Shown piece by piece: positions 46,099 to 56,692 of a stretch of 64,000 bases of DNA. A program made the position numbers and the translations under genes. A model generated the notes under the pieces. That model was not told the origin of the DNA and made no database searches. It was given only the letters and a program-made list of their open reading frames with translations. Origin of the DNA: Gnetum montanum (Eukaryota > Streptophyta > Gnetopsida > Gnetales > Gnetaceae); the NCBI GenBank assembly GCA_015680685.1, contig MNCI01022297.1, forward strand, positions 65,205 to 129,204, written 5' to 3'. The stretch's first letter is position 1, and each line of letters begins with the position of its first letter.

Positions 46099-49000
46099 GG
46101 TAATGATCATGATCGGTGTAGGAAGAAGGAAGCTGAACGTGCCCAACATAAGGGTAAGGGAAAAGTTGCTATAGCAAAATAGGTTGCAGACTCTGACACA
46201 GAGGAGGATGATGAATGTGGCATATGCCAATATGAACATCCTATGGGGTGTTGTCTTATGGTGTCACATCTCCAAGAGTCTAGGGTGTATGCGTTGAATC
46301 CTCGCTTGGCAAAGTAGCAAACACCTCGAAGGTTGCCTTACCCAGAAGGTAACCCAATGTAGTTCCACTAGCACCAACAAGGATATTATCCAAGTGCAGC
46401 ACCACCACAACCTTATGAACACTTTTAGCAGTGGTAGCACCCACAATTGTGGGGAATGTCACCTCCAAGGCAGTAGTACCCTTACCTACAACTAGATCCC
46501 TATGGGTACTACGTTCAGCAACCAGTCTCTCCACAAGACTCTTCCAGTCACACAACATTTCAAAGTTACTACCACCCCCTGAAGTATTTTTGACCACAAT
46601 CTCCATCACCCAGGGGGGAAAGCCCACATCTTTACTACCCTCCATCACCTTCTCCTATCGTTCCTTATCCACAACATCCCACTTAGCTACCATCTACTCC
46701 ACCTATGTAGGGGGAAATTCCACCACAGCCACAACAACGCAACACTACGAGGGCTGTCAACCTACAACTGACTCCTCAGTCAAGTGGACCAGAAGGCAAG
46801 CCACGAAAACGTCCCTTCTTCTGGCCTAATAATGTAGGCACACCCTCACACCCACCTATGGCTAGTGCCTCTGAACTTCAAACCACCTCCACTGTTCTAC
46901 CACTTGAGCAACCTTCAAATCAAACATCCTCCAACATACAAATGATCATGCTTACACATGTTGTGACCGAATGGATAAAGGCAAGGAATCTTCCCCAGAA
47001 ATTGACTGATCCGAGAAGCCCCCTCATCTATCTTCAGGAGGTAGGGAATGAGCCATGTAAAGCTATTCTGGGTTCAGGGTCAAGTGTCAATTTGATTTCA
47101 CATGACATGTACAAGAGCTGGAACCTGCCCCCATTAAAAAAGAGTAACATTCGGCTCGAGCTAGTAGACCAATCCATCACCGTCCCCTTGGCATTGGTGG
47201 AGGACATTATAACCACTGTTTGTGGGTGGTCTTATCCTACTGATTTCCTTTTCATCTATGTGGAGAATTGCAAGGGGAACTTTCCTATCATAATGGGAAG
47301 AGCCTGACTGAGTAGGGTGGATGCAAAACTAGGACTCCGAGATCTTTCCCTTGAAATTTCAAAGGAAAATCCTTTTGAAAGATCAAGAAGAAGTGTGTTC
47401 CATGCATCACGTATAGTGACTCAGGGTGCAATTGTGTGTAGTAATTATGGTCTACTAAGCAGACATCCATTCAAGCATGCAGTCAGTGTACCAAAGAATC
47501 ACCAATGCAACAATGCCTATACGCAGCAGCCACCAAGCAAGAGGGCACCCAGTGGCTGATAGCTGATCCTACTAGTAGCACATTGTGCATGGAACCATCT
47601 GAGGGGCTTGTACAAACCTACGTAGAAAGCATGGATGAAATGGAAGAGGTCCATCAACAAGTCTCTACTGGTGATAACCATGATGATCGGGGAAAGCTGC
47701 GAATCCCTAAAAACTTCAAACAGGAGCCCTTGGAGCTCAAGTCCTTACCGGCCCACTTAGAATATGCTTTTTTGCAAAATGGAAAGCTTGTAATTATTAA
47801 TGCGATCCTTGCTCCTGAACAAAATAAAAAGTTGTTGAAGGTGATGAACAAATGGGATGTTGCGTTTGCATGGTCATATCCTGAGTTAACTAGAGTTGAT
47901 CCTAGGGTTTGCCAGCATTGGATTTATATTGACCCCTCCATGAAGCCATGACAACAACCACAAAGATGATTCAACTCCAAGTTAAAGCAAGTCATCAAAG
48001 ATGAAATCGAGTAGTTGTTAAAGGCAGGGTTCATCTATTCTATTGTCGATAGTGAATGTGTTACCCCACTTGTAATTTTGCCGAAGAAAGGTGACAAATG
48101 GAGGGTATTTATAGATTTCCAATTTCTCAACACAACTACCTTTAAGGATCACTTCCTACTTCCATTTGTGGACCAGGTGTTGGAAACCATTGCAGGGCAC
48201 CATTATTACAGCTTTTTTGATGGTTATAGTGGCTATAACCAAATCCAAATTACACCAGAGGACTAGGCCAAAACAAATTTCACAAGTCCATGGGGGACTT
48301 TCGCATACAAGAAGATGCCTTTTGGCCTGTGTAATGCGCCTGCCACATTCCAACTCCTTGTCCTCAGCATCTTCCAGCAATAAATTGGCAATGGGGTCGA
48401 AGTCTTCATGGATGACTTCTCTACCTATGGGGCCATGTTTGAGCAAGCCTTGGACCACCTTGAGCAAGGTCTGAAAAGGTGTGTAGACACTAATCTATGG
48501 CTCAATTGGCAGAAAAGCCATTTAATGGTCTAAGAAGGCATTGGGCTAGGGCATTATATCTCGCAAACAAGGATTAGCATGGATCCTAAAAAGATTAGGG
48601 TCATCCAAGGAATCACCCAACAAATAAGCATCGTAAAATATGTTTGATCATTCCTTGGCCACACTGGTTACTACCGATGCTTCATTGAAAATTTCTCAAA
48701 GATCACCAAGCCATTCATAGAACTCACAAAGAAAGATGCTCCATTCAACTAGACCAAGGAATGTGAATCTGCATTCCAATTCCTTAAACAAAAACTCATA
48801 AAGACTCCAGTTCTACAGGCACCTGATTGGTCTAGGCCCTTCCACACCATGACCGATGCATCTAATTATGTCTTGGGAGCCATGCTTACACAATGTGATG
48901 ATAAAAAACATCCATACAATATCCATTGTGCAAGTTGTAGCATTGTGGGTGCTCAGCTCAACTACATCACCATCGAAAAGGAGTTGATGGCGATGGTGTT

Positions 49001-50560
49001 CACCTTGGAAAAATTCTGACACTATGTGCTCGGATACAAGGTGTTCGTGCATACTGACCATAGTGCTATTCAATTCTTGATGAACAAACCAACGGTGAGC
49101 CCCTCATCATCTAGTGGCTAGTGATTCCTCACGATTTTGACCTTACCATGGTAGACCAAAAAGGGACTGAGAATGTGGTTGCTGACCACTTGTCTCGATT
49201 GCGATGGGATGACATAGAAGAGGAGGAGCCCCTCTCTGACCAATTTCTAGATGAACTCCTCTTTGCAGGTGCAGTCAATCCACAAGTGCCCAAGGAATCC
49301 CCCTAGTTTGACCACACCCTCACCTACTTCACAACTCAAGAGTTGCCAAAGGAGTGGGACCATAGGTAGAACTAATAGTTTCTCCATAAGGCCAAGCACT
49401 TCATGGAACTCAGTGGCCACCTTTATAAGGTGTGTGCAGATGGCCTAGTTCGATGGTGTGTCCCTGATGATGATACATTGCGCATCCTCCAAGATACTCA
49501 TGAGGTCCCTTGTGGCGGCCACTATGCTGAACATCGCACAACCATTAAGATCCTGCTTGCAGGGTATTATTGGCCCACAATTTTTAGGGACACATAATGG
49601 TTTGCCCAATCCTGCGAATGATGCCAAAGAGACGGTGGGATGACTGCACGGTTGGAGGGACCACAATAGTGGATCCAACCACTAGAGCCCTTCGACATCT
49701 GGGGCATCGACTTCATGGGGCCCATCATACCCCTGTCCAATAGAAAGGTGTACATCATCATAGCTATGGACTACTGCACAAAGTGGGCAGAGGCGACAGC
49801 CATCGTCAACTGTTCTTCAAACACTACCACATGATTTGTCCAATAATAAATCGTCAATAGGTTTGGAGTACCACGTGCACTCATCTCAGATAATGGTACT
49901 CATTTCAAAGATGTCACTTTTCAAAAACTCATGCAACACTTGGGAGTCACCCATAAATTTACAACACCTTATCACCCACAAGCCAATAGGTAGGTCGAAG
50001 TCACCAATAGGGAGATCACCAAGATCCTCACCTGAACCATTAGCAAATATAGGAGGGATTGGAGCACCAAACTTAACGATGCCCTATGGGCCTATCACTC
50101 CACTTGGAAACTTCCTATAGGGTACTCTCACTATGAGTTAGTGTACGATAAGCTACCAAAACTTCTGATCCAGGAAGAACTTCGGACACTATCCATAGCC
50201 AGTGACTTAGGCCTTGACCTACCACTAGCACAACATGAATGACTTATCAACTTAAGTGTGCTAGATGAGAATCGATTAGTGGCCCTGTCTTCAAATGAGA
50301 TGCACAAGGCCTACAACAAAAAATGACATGACCTTAGGATTCAAAAGGTCACATTCTGATGTGGAGAAAAGGTGTTGTATTAGAACCCCTCACATATACC
50401 ATAGTTGACCAAGTTTCAAACACTGTGGAAGGGATCTTACATTGTCTCCGAAACCTTCCCATCTGGGGCCTTGCTTATCCACAAACCTGAGGATCCCACA
50501 AGAACGCAGTTGGTCAATTGGCAATAACCAAAAATTTTCCATGAACTCCACCTAACCAGT
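46099..50560 (+). pseudogene. Pro-pol region of element C
   Basis: After the gag stop the same frame continues into a Cys/His motif with C-x2-C-x3-H-x3-C spacing (CGICQYEHPMGC, about 46,216-46,251) and a Pro/Gln-rich linker. Protease (46.97-47.31 kb) has a triad reading GSG where D[ST]G is expected. Reverse transcriptase (47.7-48.47 kb) has FFDGYSGYNQI, FGLCNAPATFQ and VFMDDFSTYG. RNase H (48.66-49.2 kb) and integrase (49.4-50.5 kb; GGHY, GIDFMGP, SDNGTHF) follow. The encoded enzymes would reverse-transcribe and integrate the element. Stops and several frame changes (47.3-47.5, 48.5-49.1 kb) disable it. It is somewhat more decayed than B. Confidence 0.88.
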
Positions 50561-51234
50561 GCTACCACCTCATCATCACCAAGATAGCCTTCCTCCATTT
50601 TTCGCATCTCCTCCTTTCCACCCTATCATGGAGGAGACCGTCATCCCTGCTAATCCATTCCACTACGCCCCTCACTATTTTTGAAATTTTTTGTTTTACA
50701 CTTTTTTGTTTTTCAACATCATTCATACATTTTCCAATTCTTGTTAATTTTTTCCCTTCTTTAATTATTTTTCCATTTCTTTGTGTGTGTTTCATTTTCA
50801 AGTGATTGCTAATACGTTGTCTTATTGTCATCAGGTATCTAGCGCGGATGGTTTTCATTGCGATGGGTCATGTGCAATAGCCCACCTAGTCTATCTTGCT
50901 CCTGTCCTCGCATTGTTGTCCTTGGGCTTTATGTCTATTTTCATCTCATAAAATTGGTAGTGAGTCCACATCATCCACCCATTCACCCACTCCATGGTTT
51001 TCCTTCCATTGGAAACATGCAACCCCTTCACTTAAAAACATTTTAATTAATGTGTGACTTGTGTAGTTCTTAGACTCAGGGATGATCCAACGATTTGAAT
51101 CAAGTGTGACTTCAAGGGTAATGCAACTTTTATCATCCTCTTCTATCCCCCAAGTTGCCAGTGTGTCCTTACAGATTTCCTACCACTTCACGTTCTTCTC
51201 TACAAGGAAGCTCTTGGGAAATTCGACCTTGCAT

Positions 51235-51305
51235 GGTGTGGTCCTCACCGCAAAAATTCAGAAAAACAAAACAAAACAAATAAACATGAGGATTTAAAGC
51301 ACACC
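51235..51305 (+). other. Conserved post-pol hairpin, element C copy 1
   Basis: The arms GGTGTG-G-TCCTCA (51,235-51,247) and TGAGGA ... CACACC (51,287-51,305) enclose an A-rich loop. Two of the paired positions differ from copy 2 on both sides, keeping the pairing. Confidence 0.6.
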
Positions 51306-51345
51306 CCATGGTCGAATGATTGCAAACAAGCATGGTTCTTTGCAT

Positions 51346-51418
51346 GGTGTGGTTCCCACGAAATCACACAACAAAAATAATAATAAAGTCATCACTATGT
51401 GGGAATTCAAAGCACACC
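51346..51418 (+). other. Conserved post-pol hairpin, element C copy 2
   Basis: The arms GGTGTG-G-TTCCCAC (51,346-51,359) and GTGGGAA ... CACACC (51,399-51,418) enclose an A-rich loop. The flanking TTTGCAT and CCCCTTAGA are shared with B. Confidence 0.6.
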
Positions 51419-52186
51419 CCTTAGACTACCTCTCATGGGCCACAAGCACTAGTTATGGGACTTCCTTCATCCCCTCTAACTTCATCCCGTTTCACTTCCT
51501 TCCTCTTACATTTGTTGGAGTGGTGGTTCTCTGTGGATGCATTCCTGTCTACTTGGGGAATGGTCGGGGCTTCGCCTGTTGCTGTGATATCACTGTATGC
51601 GAATGGTTTTGGGTCTGAACTCAGGAAACATCGTACTGGGTCACTTAACCACAACTGCACACAGGGTTTCATGTGACCGATGATCAGAATTCCCATTCTC
51701 TCATCTCTCTCTTCACCCATTTCTCTCCGTAACTCACCTCATTGCCTATATTATGTTTTGAGAGTTCGTCATGGTTTCCATGGACTTCTCATGACTTGGC
51801 AAGCTCACTTGGGTGGGCGTCTTAACTTGTGATCACCATTTCTTAATCCTGGAGCCCATGGACTCCGGTGTTACAGATATGCAAGGGCTATTAAGGCTAT
51901 CGCCTGCTATGGGGAGGACCCACTTGCGTATTCTTGATCTTTTTTGTTAAGCCTCCCATCCTTTTGATTTCATGGTTGATTGTTTTCATGTTCCATCGCT
52001 CAATTTCTTCCCTGTGGAGTTCTTTTTTCCCACGTTCTCCTACATTTGACTCTTTTTCTAGAGTGGTTTACCCTCCTCATGTCCTTCATCGCATTTCTGG
52101 TCTCTTACGCTCTTCAACCACCCCAATTTGGCATTTTAAAATCATTTTTTTAGGCTTTTTCTAGGCTGGTCAACGCTAGTCAAAGG

Positions 52187-52278
52187 GTGCGACCCCCTAC
52201 GTATACGGGATCCCATATACGCAGCCCCGTACATATACGTGGTCCCGTCAGCGCAGCGCCCAACCCCTATATATATGG
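52187..52278 (+). promoter_or_regulatory. Internal U3-like promoter upstream of the C third ORF
   Basis: GTATACGGGATCCCATATAC and neighbouring CCCCGTACATATACG words form an array like that of the C 3' LTR (GTATACGGGACCCCGTATAC, 55,840-55,859). A TATATATA box (52,269-52,276) follows directly. The third-ORF ATG lies about 420 bp downstream. No LTR ends surround it, so it is not an obvious nested LTR. Confidence 0.55.
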
Positions 52279-52429
52279 CCATTGCGCTTTAGATTTTTAT
52301 CATTTTGCAAACAAATTGGGGGGATATTTTGCTATTTTTTCTATCAAACTTCTTCCCAAGCACCTACATTCCATCGCATGTCTACATCAACCGATCCTTG
52401 CCCTCTTACGCACCTAGAGGTATGCTCTT

Positions 52430-52442
52430 AGTTGTGGGGGGG
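52430..52442 (+). other. Internal polypurine-tract-like site in C
   Basis: AGTTGTGGGGGGG lies in the context AGAGGTATGCTCTT, homologous to the B site at 37,702. It lies between the internal TATA box and the third ORF. Confidence 0.5.
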
Positions 52443-52456
52443 TGAAGCCCATTTAT

Positions 52457-52479
52457 AATTAATTAATTAATTAATTAAC
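52457..52479. repeat. (TTAA)n microsatellite
   Basis: Five to six TTAA units follow the purine tract. Confidence 0.9.
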
Positions 52480-52692
52480 CAAGACTTCGCACCTCTAAGG
52501 GAGGAATCAAAAACAATAGTTTAAACTCCAACTTACCCCTTATTTTTTTTGGCTCTAACCCATCAATTAACACTCTGGGGGATTAAATGGAATGTCGTGC
52601 CAACATCATAACCTAGTCAAACTAAGAAGGTATACAAGGGCCATTTTGAGCTACTTATGCAGAGTCTAATGGGAGGTTATGTTTGATTGTAG

Positions 52693-55548
52693 ATGGCACC
52701 AAAACCAAGGCATCCAAGGGATGAAGGACCATCACAACCTAGGGACAAGCGTCCACAAACAAGAAGGGGATGAGGCATGCAGCAACTAGAGCATGCGGAG
52801 GGCTCTCATGCAACTAGCCCCCTCCATGAAAAACCTGATGTGGAATATGTCCATTAGATTCCCAAAGAGGTGATTCCCAGTGGGCAATCACAAGGGGATG
52901 AAACTCCCAGGATAGTGCCACGACTTGAGGTCACACTGACTCAAGCTTGTCTTGACGCTATCAAGCCACGAGAAGTGCAACGAATGGTCCTACAAGAGTT
53001 AAACTTTGGACCATTTCTTGAAAATGCACCAGAAGATGTGAGGCTTCAGTTGAAAAATTCTCCTATGTGGCTAATCATCATAACCAATGGTGAATGGTAC
53101 TTAGGAGAGACCTATCTCTTCTGGACAAATCGACAATTGAGGTCCAGAGTAAGAATTAAAGACATCTAGGTCTCTTACTCTGCAGAAGCAATAGTGCAAG
53201 CTCTGGGGTTGCCAGAGACCGGAGCAGATGTGACGGAGATCCCCAAATAAGCAGACCTTGAGGTAAAAGGGGAGTGGATCAAATGGTGCTATGGGGTAGA
53301 CCGTAAGGAGTTCAACTCTCTAACCACCATGGAGAGGGTGTATTCAAAGATCATGTCTTACCACTTAAACCCAACGATAAGACCCCAGCAAAATCACAGC
53401 CTTCTCCGCTCATGTGTGTGCCACCCTAAGTGGGAAATTTCCCATGATTCTTCCATAGTTTTTATTCTTAGAAATTGAAAAGAGATTTTCCGAAAGCGAA
53501 CGTGGAAGATGAGCTCTCCCCTTTCCCTACCTAATCAGAAAATTATGCAAATGGGCAGGGATATCACGGTATGCTAATGATATACTTCAACACACCCCGA
53601 TTGCCTCATGGACGGAAATGATGAAGGATAAGACTTCTGCCACTACACACACTGAGGAGGAGTAGAAACCACCTCCACCACCTACACAAACAATGAGGTT
53701 GGGTTTGCAAACTATTGCAAAACACATCCGCAAAATCCAATAATCACTCTTGAGCTAGGAAGAGCAATCTAGAAGGACCGATGGAGGAGAAGACCCTTTG
53801 GTCTATCACCCTACCATGAGCCACCTAGAACAAGTGGCTCGATCAGTCAGTTTGTTGGAAAGGGCAGGGCCGATGCTCTCCACCGCCCGAATGCAAGTTC
53901 CAGCAAGAACAGATCCTAGCGTCCAAGAGATAACAGTATCCACTCAACAGCTATTCCCTAAAATCTTAGGAAATGCTGCTACCTTCTCAATATGCCTGGA
54001 AGATGGTGAGGGGGCGATGATCTTGGTGATGCAGCACCAAGGACAGGAGATTGCGGCCAAAGTGGTTGCTGATACGATTGCTATAGCTCTCAACACACCA
54101 GCAAAATCTATACTAGACATACATGGACTTCAAGATGTATAGGCATCTGCTAGAACTTCACGTAGTAGGATTGATGCAACACAACATGAACAACTATTAG
54201 ATTGACTGGTGGGAACTGGGCAGTTGGTTCTGGATATCTTTGATCTTTCAGACAACATCACTGCAACCCAGTTGGAGCTGCTATCGGCAAGGGGCAAAAG
54301 CCTTATCTTGGAATGGCAACTTGAAGCTACTTAAGCTAACTGTCAACACTTGGTGATAGAAGTTGCTCAATTAAGAGCCCAACTTGCCAATCTAGCTCTC
54401 CTCAACCGTGAGCTTACCTGTGATGAAGCTTTTCAACAACTTCAGATCAAACTGTAGATAGTTGACGATGAGTGAGAGTTGGCGATCTTCGATAAGTCCT
54501 TGGTAGATGCTCATGCATATCATTTAAACAAGGACTTAATAGAGATTCACCAGGAGAACGTCAGGTTGACTATGGAGGCCCATCGCCTACGTAATGTTGG
54601 TGCTGAAAACGAGCACATCAAAAATTTTATTCACCAACAGCAGGAAGAGCTAGCCAGGGTGAATGCTGATGTGAGAAGGTTGGCCACTGAGAATCGAAAT
54701 CTATTAATGGAGGAGGTTCAAACCTTGCGATAGAAATCTACCATCGAAATCGCTGCTTAGAAGAATGAGGCCCTAAAATTTGAAAGAGTCAAAAATCATT
54801 ACAGGGACCAAGTGGGATTGCAAAAAGAAGTAAATGAGAAACAAATTCAAGTCACAAAGGCTAAGATGAACCAAGCGCTCCAGTAGCTCTGAGAAGGAGG
54901 TGAGATCTGGCAACCTATCTTTGATGGGTTGAATTCCTACAATCAAGCTGAAATTTACCTTAAGGAACTGGAGATTGAAGAAATGACAGAGTATATGGAG
55001 CTTTCCAACCTTTGCTATGCAAACTTGGCTATGCTAATAGCTGGGAGGCCGTGGCTTGACCTAGAGAAACAAGTGGCTACCTCGTATTCTTTATACAATG
55101 GCAAGTTCAAAGCGCACAAAGAAACAAAGCAAAAATTGGAAACAACAAACACGAAACTCAAGGTACTCCGCACGAGTGTTGAAGGATAGCGTGCGATCGC
55201 GGAGAACTTGGCCCATCGAATGAATGACTACCAGTAGCTGCAGACATCAATTCGAGCGTTCGACATCGAACGAAAATAGTTTGCAGCCTGGTTTGTCAAC
55301 TTGAAAGAACTCTTTCCTGGACTACCATGCCCTTAGGAGGTGCCTATCCCAGCACACATTGGTGAAGCCGCTTGGATAGTGAATGATCCCAAAAGTAAGA
55401 AAGAAAAGATGAGGGCCCTCTTGGAGGCTTTTCGATTACCTCCAAAAGTTATAGCTGCTGCGGGGTAGCCATCATTCATGCCACCGCCACCACATGGGCG
55501 AGAGGCTGGCGAAGGGCCATCGGAACCACCGCCACTAGGGACGGTGTG
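52693..55548 (+). pseudogene. Third ORF (post-pol) of element C
   Basis: About 950 codons begin at an ATG directly after TGATTGTAG (acceptor-like). A basic Pro/Arg-rich start (MAPKPRHPRDEG) precedes a conserved region: LNFGPFLENAPEDVRLQL, YLGETYLFW, AEAIVQALGLP and, after a frameshift near 53.4 kb, ALPFPYLIRKLCKWAGI. It resembles the domain of 'putative plant transposon' proteins. A linker with VYHPTMSHL and VMQHQ follows, then a long coiled coil (54.3-55.3 kb) and a Pro-rich end (PSEPPPLG). No signal peptide or membrane helix is visible, so it is not envelope-like. A2 carries a homologue, so the gene belongs to the lineage. Stops and one frameshift disable it. Its function is unknown; a nucleic-acid-binding or particle-associated role is only a guess. 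Confidence 0.75.
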
Positions 55549-55786
55549 ATCTTCTCTAATGATTTTTGCATCTTTCTACACAGTAGAGAATCCAAGACCA
55601 GCAAGGTGCTTAATTTTGTCTCTGAACACCACCATTTTTGTAATTTGTCCTTCTATGTATACTCGGGCACTTGGCACGTCATGTGTGCATGTGTGTATGT
55701 GTGTCATATGTGTCAAATCATGTGTGTTGTATATAAAAGTCCATATCTTCCAAATTGTACGAGGAACTTGAGGACAATTTTTTACT

Positions 55787-55800
55787 CAGTCGTGAGAGTA
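55787..55800 (+). other. Polypurine-tract-like site before the C 3' LTR
   Basis: CAGTCGTGAGAGTA abuts the LTR start TGATAAAG. It is a mutated version of the B sequence. Confidence 0.65.
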
Positions 55801-56692
55801 TGATAAAGTATTTGATGGTCGCTACGTCTACTAGGCCATGTATACGGGACCCCGTATACATGGCCCCATCGATGCATCCTCCCATGCATTGATGTGGCCC
55901 CATTTACGCAACACCTTTTTCGACCTATAAATAAGTGGGCTCCCGCCACACTTATTGAACTTTTTTTCAATTGTAGTGAAGCTCATGCAGTTTGTTTCCA
56001 CGAGAGTTAGAATATTTTCAAACTACCCACTGTAGGTGTAAGAAGGATATCTGGCTCTTTATTCAAGCGCTAATGTATTTGAGCCCATTGGCATGAATGG
56101 CAATAAAGACGAGCTTTTCAAGCATTCCTTGTAGCATTTGGACTTAGTCATTTAATGCATTTAATAACTTAATATTTTTATGCTTTGATAATTACTTAAT
56201 TTTTTCTTATTATTGTTTTAATCATTATCACTCATTTATAGTTCGTAGAAACCATCATTATGACCATCTCGAACGTAAACCCAACGCTTGGCAACCCAGT
56301 CACTCTTAACATCTGGTAACCCAGTAGTGGTTAGGGGATGCTCAGGATGTGCCCGGAAGATGGGATTGGATACTTATGCTAAAAATAGTTAAAAATATAG
56401 ATTAGGATAATTATAAATTATATAATATTTCATTCCTTACTTTCCATACCTTAATTAGATGCCAAAAGATAAAGTAAAAAGCCATAAAAATCAATTGCCT
56501 CAATCTCACTTAACCATCACCACTAGAACATCACAAGTGAGGTTGGGAAGACAACGACCATTCTAACAAAGGGTTTTGCTGGTTAGGGTCTGGTGTATGA
56601 AAAAGTTCTTACAGTTTATGGAATTCGATCGAGTTGCATGTGAACGCCCATGATTCATATGTTTGGGCGTAGGGGTACCTAGCCGCTCATCA
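55801..56692 (+). repeat. 3' LTR of element C
   Basis: An 892-bp LTR from TGATAAAG to CCGCTCATCA. The array of GTATAC/GGCCCC/ATCGATGC palindromic words (55,838-55,917) is followed by a TATA box CTATAAATAAG (55,924-55,934). The inverted repeat GCTCTTTATTC ... CAATAAAGACGAGC spans 56,053-56,114. Tandem GGTAACCCAGTAG motifs lie at 56,288-56,330. Confidence 0.9.

Larger units (their letters stand above)
43703..56692 (+). mobile_element. Element C: Ty3/gypsy (Athila-like) retrotransposon with a third ORF
   Basis: It has a 5' LTR lacking its U3, a primer site, gag, pro-pol, a 2.1-kb non-coding region with two hairpins, an internal promoter-like module, a third ORF and a complete 3' LTR. It is about 13 kb long, roughly 3 kb longer than B because of the third ORF. 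Domain order and sequence match B throughout gag and pol. Where the two LTRs can be compared (43,962-44,285 and 56,368-56,692) they differ by roughly 6 percent by eye, mostly transitions. The right flank is CTATC; a left duplication cannot be tested because of the 5' truncation. Confidence 0.85.

Noticed and set aside
52187-52440. Nested solo LTR upstream of the C third ORF
   Set aside because: No TGAT start, CTCATCA end or poly(A) hairpin accompanies the array and TATA box, and A2 has the same layout; not fully excluded.
52693-55548. Third ORF as an envelope gene
   Set aside because: No signal peptide, membrane helix or Cys-rich ectodomain; coiled coil and a plant-transposon-like domain instead.
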